Source of the DNA: an uncultured bacterium
GTDB taxonomy: Bacteria > Actinomycetota > Coriobacteriia > Coriobacteriales > Coriobacteriaceae
DNA: 17,607 bases
Assembly: GCA_905214615.1 (NCBI GenBank)
Contig: CAJMMX010000053.1
Span: 1-17,607 of the forward strand
Direction: 5' to 3'
Part shown: piece after piece, positions 1 to 5,324 of the stretch
How positions within the stretch are numbered: the first letter of the stretch is position 1
How the letters are laid out: the number at the start of each line of letters is the position of its first letter
Translations under genes and position numbers: made by a program
The notes under the pieces: generated by a model
What the model saw: the letters and a program-made list of their open reading frames with translations, nothing else
The model's database searches: none
Told to the model about the DNA's origin: nothing

Positions 1-336
1 GGGGGCGCCGATGAGGTCGGCGATCTGTTGGCGGACCTTCGCGATGGCGTCGGTGGCCTCGACGGACAGCGAGTACAGGCCGCGCAGGGGGTTGGCGTTC
101 ATGCGCTGGTAGAAGTCGCGTTCGGCGTCGAGCACACAGGCAGGGCGCTGCGCGGTGGCGGCGCTATCGAGGAAGGCGATCTCGGGGTGCTGCTGGAACA
201 GCGGGAACTGGCCCTTGTAGGGGTTGGTCTCGATATCTACGGTGGGCCAGCCGCGCGAAGCCTCGTCGCTGGCGTCGAGCTCCATGGGCTCGGGGGCGGT
301 GCAGGTGTCGCATTTAACGTGCTCGGTGTCGATCAT
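1..336 (-). CDS. sufS: Cysteine desulfurase SufS, N-terminal part (cut by left edge)
   Basis: SufS is a cytoplasmic PLP enzyme that takes sulfur from L-cysteine as a persulfide for Fe-S cluster assembly on SufBCD. The 112 visible residues include FPLFQQHPEIAFLDSAATAQ (44-63), matching the SufS start where the substrate-binding loop reads LDxAAtxQKP, then RGLYSLSVEAT (85-95), matching the family's HRG.HtLs..AT. The PLP lysine and active-site cysteine lie outside the window. The start ATG overlaps the sufD stop (ATGA) and follows a GAGGAG ribosome site inside sufD, so translational coupling is likely. Oddity: about 32 residues precede the usual FPxL start, including C9-D-T-C12, a CxxC pair. An internal Met18 start lacks a good ribosome site. 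Identity is confident; the meaning of the extension is unknown. Confidence 0.93.
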   Translation of the reverse strand, partial: MIDTEHVKCDTCTAPEPMELDASDEASRGWPTVDIETNPYKGQFPLFQQHPEIAFLDSAATAQRPACVLDAERDFYQRMNANPLRGLYSLSVEATDAIAKVRQQIADLIGAP

Positions 337-1604
337 GCGAGCTCCTCTTCAAAGTTGTCGATCAGGTTGTTGCCCAGGCGGACGACGGCGGCGCGGGTGC
401 GCTCGTCGGTGGCGGAAAGCGCGGCGTCCTCCAGCTTGGCGCGGATGAACAGGTCCTCGGCGGCGTTTTGGTCAAGGCCGCGGCAGGCGAGGTAGAACAG
501 CTGCTCGTCGCGGACGTGACCGATGGTGGCGCCGTGGTTGCCGGCGACGTCGTCCTCGTCGCAGAGGATGACGGGAACGGTCTTGTTGTCGACGCCCTTG
601 TTGGCCAAAAGCACCGTCTCGCGCTCGGTGCCGGTTGCACCCTTGCAGCCGTGCACGAGGTCGATGGTGCCGCGGTAGACCTTCTTGGACGTGCCGGTCA
701 GCACGCCGTTGGCGTCGATTTCGCACTCGGTCTTGCGACCGCGGTGGCGCAGCTCGTAGTTAAAGTCGCGTACCTGCTCGCGGGCGCCCAGGTAGTCAGT
801 ATCGATGGTGACCTTGGCGGTATCGCCCAGCAGGTCGCCGGCAAGGCCGGTGGCGCTGGCGCCGGCACCCAGGACGGTGTGTTGCACGTTGACGCGCGCG
901 CCCTCGTCCAGGAACAGACCGGTGTCGTCGAGCGCGATCCAGCTATCGTCGAGCGTCTGCGTGCAGGTCACGTTGACGGTGGCGTACTCGTGGGCGCAGA
1001 CGCGCAGCACGGAGCCCACGACACCCTCGCCAGCAACGGGGGAGTCCAGGGCGATCTGCAGGTCGAGCGTTGCCTGCGGGCGGGCGACGACGTCGATGGC
1101 GGCAATCGCAGCCGCTGCGTCGACGCCACTCACGCGCACGGTAACGGCGGCGTGCTGGTAGGCGGGAACATCGATGACGATGCGCTTGGTGGCGTGCTCG
1201 GTCAGATACGCATAGGCAGCCTCGCCCATGCCGGTCTCGAAGGCCTCGGCAGGGGAGAGCTCCTCCTCGAGCTTGATGGCGCCGGCCTGGTAGACAGAGG
1301 TGGCGGGCACGTCGAGCTCGGTCTCGGGCGTGATGCGGGCACGGTCGGCAGCGTCGCCGGGGGCGGAGGCGCGGCGCTCGGGGAAGCGCTCGGCCATGGC
1401 GTCCATGGCGGCGTCGAAGGCGTCGGCCGAGCCGGCAAGCTGCTCGTCCAAGCCCTCGACCTCAACGGCCTCGGCGGGTGCGGCGGCAAGTTCGGCCGAA
1501 AGCTCGAGCTTAGTCTGGTTCATCTTGAGCCAGCCCCAAGTTGCAGCAGGCATCGCATTGACCTGCTCGAGCGTGGTGGCAGCGGTGTTCGTGGTCTGTT
1601 TCAT
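333..1604 (-). CDS. sufD: Fe-S cluster assembly protein SufD
   Basis: SufD pairs with SufB and two SufC subunits to form the SufBC2D scaffold on which clusters are built; it is linked to iron acquisition. The 423-residue protein opens with the SufD-like segment TWGWLKMNQ (22-30), has a divergent central beta-helix region, and ends in the SufB/SufD C-terminal domain: NHGATIGHVRDEQLFYLACR (356-375). H357 falls where E. coli SufD has functional His360. The start ATG shares one base with the sufB stop (TAATG), so translation is almost certainly coupled, and the stop overlaps sufS by 4 bases. Length is normal for the family. SufB is the main alternative family member but sits next door with its own diagnostic residues. 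Confidence 0.95.
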   Translation of the reverse strand: MKQTTNTAATTLEQVNAMPAATWGWLKMNQTKLELSAELAAAPAEAVEVEGLDEQLAGSADAFDAAMDAMAERFPERRASAPGDAADRARITPETELDVPATSVYQAGAIKLEEELSPAEAFETGMGEAAYAYLTEHATKRIVIDVPAYQHAAVTVRVSGVDAAAAIAAIDVVARPQATLDLQIALDSPVAGEGVVGSVLRVCAHEYATVNVTCTQTLDDSWIALDDTGLFLDEGARVNVQHTVLGAGASATGLAGDLLGDTAKVTIDTDYLGAREQVRDFNYELRHRGRKTECEIDANGVLTGTSKKVYRGTIDLVHGCKGATGTERETVLLANKGVDNKTVPVILCDEDDVAGNHGATIGHVRDEQLFYLACRGLDQNAAEDLFIRAKLEDAALSATDERTRAAVVRLGNNLIDNFEEELA

Positions 1605-3016
1605 TATCCGATCGCTCCTTCCATCTCGAGCTTGATCAGGTTGTTCATCTCGACGGCGTACTCCAGCGGCAGCTCCTTGGAGACCGGGTTGGCAAAGCCG
1701 TTGACGATCATGGTGCGGGCCTCTTCCTCCGAGATACCGCGGCTCATCAGGTAGAACACCTTGTCGTCGCCGATGCGGCCGATGGTGGCCTCGTGGCCGA
1801 TATCGACGTTCTTGGCGCGGATGTCCATGGCCGGAATAGTGTCGGAGCGGCTCTGGTCGTCGAGCATCAGCGACTGGCAGCTCACGGTTGCCTTGGAGCC
1901 CTCGGCCTTGGGTGTCGCCACAATAGAGCTGCGGAAGGTCTGAATGCCGCCACTCTTGGAGATGCCCTTGGTCTCAACGGTTGCCGAGGTCTCGGGCGCG
2001 TTGAGCACGACCTTGCAGCCGGTGTCGAGGTTCTGGCCGGCGCCGGCAAAGGTGATGCCGGTAAAGCTCGAGCGGGCGCGGCGGCCGTTGAGCACGCTCA
2101 TGGGGTAGAGGTAGCCCACGTGGCTGCCGAAGGAGCCGCTGATCCACTCGATGTCGCCGTCCTCGTCCACGCGCGCACGCTTGGTGTTGAGGTTGTACAT
2201 GTTCTTGGACCAGTTCTCGATGGTCGAGTAGCGCAGGTGCGCACGCTTGCCCACAAAGAGCTCCACGGCGCCGGCGTGGAGGTTGGCCACGTTGTACTTG
2301 GGCGCGGAGCAGCCCTCGATAAAGTGCAGGTCGGCATCGTCCTCGACGATGATAAGCGTGTGCTCAAACTGGCCGGCACCCTTGGCGTTGAGGCGGAAGT
2401 AGCTCTGCAGCGGGAAGTCGAGCTTGGTGCCCTTGGGCACGTAGACAAACGAGCCGCCCGACCATACGGCGCCGTGCAGGGCCGCAAACTTGTGGTCGGT
2501 GGGCGGGATGAGCGTCATAAACTTCTCGTGGATGAGCGGCTCCCACTGCGGATCGTGCAGGGCCTCCTCGATGCCGGAGTAGACGATGCCCATCTTGGAC
2601 GCCGTGTCCTGCATGTTGTGGTAGACGAGTTCGGAGTCATACTGCGCGCCGACGCCCGCCAGGTAGCTGCGCTCGGCTTCGGGGATGCCCAGACGCTCAA
2701 AGGTGCTCTTGATGTCGTCGGGCACCGACTCCCAGTCGTGCTTTTGGTCGGTGTTGGGCTTGACGTAGGTGACGATGTTGTCCATGTCCAGGCCCTCGAT
2801 GGAGGGGCCCCACGTCGGGTCGGGAAAACGGTTGAAGATCTCGAGGGACTTTAAGCGCAGGTCGAGCATCCACTGCGGCTCGTCCTTCTTGGCGCTGATC
2901 TCGCGCACGATGTCGGGCGTGATGCCGGCGTCGAGGCGCTCGAATCCCTCCTCGCCATAGGTGAAGTCGTAGAGGCTGCGGTCGATGTCCGCGACCTCGG
3001 TGCGGTTCTTGGTCAT
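1604..3016 (-). CDS. sufB: Fe-S cluster assembly scaffold SufB
   Basis: SufB is the core scaffold subunit that receives sulfur and assembles the cluster with SufD and the SufC ATPase. The 470-residue length is typical. Recognisable stretches are SYFRLNAKGAGQFEHTLIIV (about 205-224), EGCSAPKY just after it, and the C-terminal HEATIGRIGDDKVFYLMSRG. Cys380 (in SCQSLMLDD) and Glu409 are 29 residues apart, the same spacing as E. coli SufB Cys405 and Glu434, the residues implicated in sulfur transfer and cluster formation. An AGGGGCG ribosome site sits just upstream of the ATG, 12 bases after the sufC stop. Second gene of a sufC-B-D-S operon; no sign of damage. Confidence 0.97.
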   Translation of the reverse strand: MTKNRTEVADIDRSLYDFTYGEEGFERLDAGITPDIVREISAKKDEPQWMLDLRLKSLEIFNRFPDPTWGPSIEGLDMDNIVTYVKPNTDQKHDWESVPDDIKSTFERLGIPEAERSYLAGVGAQYDSELVYHNMQDTASKMGIVYSGIEEALHDPQWEPLIHEKFMTLIPPTDHKFAALHGAVWSGGSFVYVPKGTKLDFPLQSYFRLNAKGAGQFEHTLIIVEDDADLHFIEGCSAPKYNVANLHAGAVELFVGKRAHLRYSTIENWSKNMYNLNTKRARVDEDGDIEWISGSFGSHVGYLYPMSVLNGRRARSSFTGITFAGAGQNLDTGCKVVLNAPETSATVETKGISKSGGIQTFRSSIVATPKAEGSKATVSCQSLMLDDQSRSDTIPAMDIRAKNVDIGHEATIGRIGDDKVFYLMSRGISEEEARTMIVNGFANPVSKELPLEYAVEMNNLIKLEMEGAIG

Positions 3017-3028
3017 TACGTCGCCCCT

Positions 3029-3829
3029 TTACGCCTGCTGCTCGGCAGCGGCGGCCTCGGCCTGGGCGCGCTGCTCGGCGGCCTCGCGCTCGAAGGTCTC
3101 AAAGCCGTTCTTGTCGATCCAGGGGATGAGCGAGGCGTCGTCCTCGCGCACGATGTGGCCCTTGACCATAACGTGGACGCGGTCGACATCCAGGTGCTCC
3201 AAGATGCGCGTGTTGTGCGTGATGATGAGCATGGAGCCGTCGCAGCTCTTGCGGTAGGCGTCCATGCCGTGGCTGACGGTGGACAGAGCGTCGACGTCCA
3301 GGCCGGAGTCGGTTTCGTCCAGGATGGCGAGCTTGGGCTGCAGCAGCAGAAGCTGGAGCATCTCGACCTTCTTCTTCTCGCCGCCCGAGAAGCCTACGCC
3401 CAGCTCGCGGTTGAGGTAGGCGGTATCCATGTTGAGCTCGGCCGCGAGCTCCTTGACGCGACGGCGGAACTCCTTGCCTTTCATCTCCAGGCCGGGGCGG
3501 CCGGCAATGCTGGCGCGCAGGAAGCTCGACAGCGGCACGCCGGGGATTTCGACCGGAGCCTGGAAGCTCAAGAACAGGCCTGCGCGGGAGCGCTTGTCGG
3601 TGGTGAGCTCGGTGATGTCCTGGCCGTCAAAGACGATGCGGCCGTCATTGACGGTATAGACGGGGTCGCCCATGACCAGGTGGCCGAGGGTGGACTTGCC
3701 GGCGCCGTTGGGCCCCATCAGCACGTGGGTCTCGCCGGCGGCGACGTTAAGGTTGACGTTGTGGAGGATGGTCTTCTCGTCCACGGAGGCGGTCAGACCT
3801 TCGATGGAAAGCAGCGGATTTGCGCTCAT
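3029..3829 (-). CDS. sufC: SUF system ABC-type ATPase SufC
   Basis: SufC is the soluble ABC ATPase whose dimerisation drives conformational change in the SufBD pair. The 266-residue protein has Walker A GPNGAGKST (39-47), a Q-loop in SFQAPVEIPGV (89-99), the signature FSGGE (147-151), Walker B LAILDETDSGLD (167-178) and the switch histidine H205. LDETDSGLD is characteristic of SufC. The start at 3829 was chosen because GAGAGGGA lies just upstream; an in-frame ATG 30 bases earlier (3859) has no ribosome site. Oddity: an Ala/Gln/Glu-rich tail (about 248-266) extends past the usual C-terminus. First gene of the operon, read from a promoter in the divergent gap with the Rrf2 regulator. Confidence 0.96.
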   Translation of the reverse strand: MSANPLLSIEGLTASVDEKTILHNVNLNVAAGETHVLMGPNGAGKSTLGHLVMGDPVYTVNDGRIVFDGQDITELTTDKRSRAGLFLSFQAPVEIPGVPLSSFLRASIAGRPGLEMKGKEFRRRVKELAAELNMDTAYLNRELGVGFSGGEKKKVEMLQLLLLQPKLAILDETDSGLDVDALSTVSHGMDAYRKSCDGSMLIITHNTRILEHLDVDRVHVMVKGHIVREDDASLIPWIDKNGFETFEREAAEQRAQAEAAAAEQQA

Positions 3830-3893
3830 GCTGTCCCTCTCTGTATATGGTGTACTCATAGGTGTACTAAACCCTAGGAATCTTCTCGGAATA

Positions 3894-3921
3894 AAGTTAC
3901 TATGGGTTCTGCGTTAGTCAA
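3894..3921 (-). promoter_or_regulatory. Putative suf operon promoter
   Basis: On the minus strand TTGACT (3921-3916) is a 5-of-6 match to the -35 consensus; 16 bases later TAACTT (3899-3894) is the best-placed but weak -10. It lies about 65 bases upstream of the sufC start. The -35 is convincing by sequence; the -10 and spacing are tentative. Confidence 0.45.
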
Positions 3922-3937
3922 GGGAAAACCCGACTAA
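3914..3937. promoter_or_regulatory. Dyad TTAGTC...GACTAA over the suf -35 (candidate operator)
   Basis: TTAGTC (3914-3919) and GACTAA (3932-3937) are perfect inverted repeats with a 12-base spacer that itself contains GGG-AAAA-CCC (3922-3931). The left arm overlaps the proposed suf -35. This position fits a repressor site for the neighbouring Rrf2 protein. The half-site resembles the GACTA/TAGTC core of E. coli IscR type 1 sites but in the opposite order, so binding is only inferred. Confidence 0.45.
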
Positions 3938-3957
3938 TCCACTCGACTTTTCTAGAT

Positions 3958-3990
3958 GTGGGACAAAATAACCTGTTGTGTTTGTCCCAC
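3958..3990. promoter_or_regulatory. Perfect 10-bp inverted repeat, operator-like unit 1
   Basis: GTGGGACAAA (3958-3967) and TTTGTCCCAC (3981-3990) are perfectly complementary arms around a 13-base spacer containing AACCTG. There is no T-run, so a terminator is unlikely. The unit recurs 44 bases downstream, between the suf promoter and the regulator's start. A binding site for the adjacent Rrf2 regulator (autoregulation) is the simplest reading. Confidence 0.6.
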
Positions 3991-4001
3991 TTACTTAAGA
4001 T

Positions 4002-4033
4002 TTGGGACAAACAAACCTGGTTATGTTGTCCAA
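4002..4033. promoter_or_regulatory. Imperfect inverted repeat, operator-like unit 2
   Basis: TTGGGACAA (4002-4010) and TTGTCCAA (4026-4033) form a dyad with one missing base. The interior carries AACCTGGTT, a symmetric AACC-x-GGTT. GGGACAAA and AACCTG both occur exactly 44 bases after their positions in unit 1, about four helical turns. It ends 20 bases before the regulator's ATG, so bound protein would probably block transcription of the regulator. Confidence 0.55.
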
Positions 4034-4053
4034 GATGCGATGGGAGGGTAGGT

Positions 4054-4485
4054 ATGCTCATTTCTTCTAAGGGCCGCTATGCCCTCCGGTTAATGATCTA
4101 TATCGCGGCGCTGGGTGACGCCGAGGGCAAGATTGCTTTGCGCGAGGTTGCCGACCGTGAACATATCTCGCAAAAGTATTTGGAGCAGCTGGTTCGTCCG
4201 CTTATGAAGGCGGGCCTGCTTAAGAGCGTGCGCGGCAAAGGCGGTGGCTACATGATGGCCAAGGACCCCGCCGAGGTGCGTGCTGGCGACATCCTGCGCG
4301 CTGTCGAGGGCAGCACGGCGCCCGTGGCGTGCGACGGCATCGACAACAGCTGCACCCGCAGCGATTTGTGCTCGACCGTCAAGTTCTGGCGCGGCCTGGA
4401 CGACGTGATCGAAAAGTACGTCGACGGCGTGACGTTGGCCGACCTGGCCGCCGTCCCCGAAATCAACTTTGACATTAAGCTGTAG
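4054..4485 (+). CDS. Rrf2-family (IscR/SufR-like) transcriptional regulator
   Basis: A 143-residue DNA-binding regulator, probably sensing Fe-S status and controlling the divergent suf operon. The N-terminal winged-helix region starts LISSKGRYALRLMIYIA (2-18), typical of Rrf2 proteins, followed by the recognition-helix region ISQKYLEQLVRPLMKAGLLK (38-57) and the wing GKGGGY. Cysteines 93, 100 and 106 (C-x6-C-x5-C) sit where IscR, NsrR and RirA hold an Fe-S cluster. Unlike E. coli IscR, no histidine lies three residues after the last cysteine, so the fourth ligand is not obvious. CymR-type members lack these cysteines. The ATG at 4054 follows GGGAGGG; a longer reading from 3958 would run through the inverted repeats. 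Its stop lies 8 bases before the next gene. Confidence 0.92.
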   Translation: MLISSKGRYALRLMIYIAALGDAEGKIALREVADREHISQKYLEQLVRPLMKAGLLKSVRGKGGGYMMAKDPAEVRAGDILRAVEGSTAPVACDGIDNSCTRSDLCSTVKFWRGLDDVIEKYVDGVTLADLAAVPEINFDIKL

Positions 4486-4493
4486 GGGTGCAA

Positions 4494-4781
4494 ATGGCAT
4501 CTCTCGACAAGGTGTACAAGCAAATCGAAGTTTTTGCTCGGGAATGTGACGCCGAGAAGGTCGTATTGTTTGGTTCTCGTGCTCGAGGCGACAACTTGCC
4601 CAAGAGCGATATTGACATCGCCGTAGCAGGTTGCCGGGATTTCGGCCGTTTCTCATATTTGATCGAGGAACATCTTGATACTCTTTTAGATGTAGATGTC
4701 GTCAATCTCGACGAGTCCCTATCGCAGCAATTGCTCGATGAGATTGCCAGGGATGGTGTGATTCTGTATGAAAAAATATGA
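4494..4781 (+). CDS. MNT-domain nucleotidyltransferase, putative antitoxin (HI0073/MntA-like)
   Basis: A 95-residue minimal nucleotidyltransferase. It carries the fold's motif GSRARGDNLPKSDIDIAV (27-44) with metal-binding D39 and D41, and a third acidic residue at D68 in LLDVDVV. In known MNT/HEPN modules this protein neutralises the HEPN toxin, in characterised cases by AMP-transfer onto it. The ATG at 4494 was preferred over an in-frame GTG at 4488 because AGGGGTG precedes it at suitable spacing. That ribosome site overlaps the regulator's stop, and the gene's last 14 bases overlap the HEPN gene, so the three genes may be one transcript. Base composition is visibly more AT-rich than the flanking genes, suggesting acquisition. 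The family is clear; the antitoxin role is inferred from pairing. Confidence 0.88.
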   Translation: MASLDKVYKQIEVFARECDAEKVVLFGSRARGDNLPKSDIDIAVAGCRDFGRFSYLIEEHLDTLLDVDVVNLDESLSQQLLDEIARDGVILYEKI

Positions 4782-5187
4782 GAACTTTGTTAGCGCCTTG
4801 GCGAATCTTGAGGATGCGCCCAATCAGGATCTCAACAATGATTTTGTTCAGAGTGGATTAATTAATAAGTTCAATCTTCAATTTGAACTGAGCTGGAAGC
4901 TCCTTAAGCGTCTGCTCGAGTATGAGGGCGCCACGCTTGCCGCGTCGGGGTCTCCTCGTGCCATCTTGAAGGAGTCGTACCGATTCTACGACTTTATTGA
5001 TGAGGCAGCCTGGCTAGACATGCTCAGAGACCGCAATACGAACGTCCATATCTATGACAACAAGCTCGCTCAAGATTTGATTCAGCGTATCCTGAACGTC
5101 TATATCCCCGCTTTCTGTCAGTTGAGAGACGGGCTGATGGGACGCTACGGCGATCTTCTTCTGGTGCCCGACGACCAGTTTGTTTAA
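4768..5187 (+). CDS. HEPN-domain putative toxin (HI0074-like nucleotidyltransferase-substrate-binding protein)
   Basis: A 139-residue all-helical protein of the family annotated as nucleotidyltransferase substrate binding (HI0074-like), a HEPN branch. The diagnostic motif is RNTNVHIYD (89-97), an R-x4-H pair (R89, H94) that forms the ribonuclease site in active HEPN toxins. FELSWKLLKRLLEYEG (39-54) is the conserved helix of the family. The ATG lies inside the end of the MNT gene (14-base overlap), the usual arrangement for such pairs. With both R and H present it is probably an active RNase toxin rather than a decayed one, though activity is not shown by sequence alone. AT-rich like its partner. 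Confidence 0.87.
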   Translation: MKKYENFVSALANLEDAPNQDLNNDFVQSGLINKFNLQFELSWKLLKRLLEYEGATLAASGSPRAILKESYRFYDFIDEAAWLDMLRDRNTNVHIYDNKLAQDLIQRILNVYIPAFCQLRDGLMGRYGDLLLVPDDQFV

Positions 5188-5196
5188 TTCCTTTAG

Positions 5197-5214
5197 ATTT
5201 CGCGGATTTCGCGG
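5197..5214 (+). repeat. Tandem 9-mer ATTTCGCGG x2
   Basis: Two exact head-to-tail copies (5197-5205, 5206-5214) directly after the HEPN stop. Function unknown; possibly chance. The rest of the 137-base gap holds the GTTGTTG dyad and the ribosome site of the next gene. Confidence 0.5.
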
Positions 5215-5238
5215 AGGGTTGTTGCCGTTTACCGAGGG

Positions 5239-5254
5239 GTTGTTGTGCAACAAC
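5239..5254. promoter_or_regulatory. Inverted repeat GTTGTTG-TG-CAACAAC upstream of the wall-anchored gene
   Basis: Perfect 7-base arms around a two-base centre, about 70 bases before the ATG. A weak promoter reading, TTGTGC (5244-5249) with TACTTA 18 bases later (5268-5273), would place the -35 inside the dyad, as a repressor site would be. The 12-mer TTGTTGTGCAAC recurs at 7199-7210 on the other side of the gene. Confidence 0.4.
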
Positions 5255-5324
5255 GGGCGAGCTGCAATACTTACTCTTATCTTTGCAAACTGCACTTTAA
5301 CTACACCAATGCAGGGAGGATCTT

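Noticed and set aside
468..1754. Long open frame opposite sufD (428 codons, plus strand)
   Set aside because: It mirrors sufD codon by codon in GC-rich DNA, has a Gly/Val/Ala-biased composition and no ribosome site; sufD is unmistakable.
1793..2854. Long open frame opposite sufB
   Set aside because: Antisense shadow of a well-conserved gene; composition is skewed and no family motif appears.
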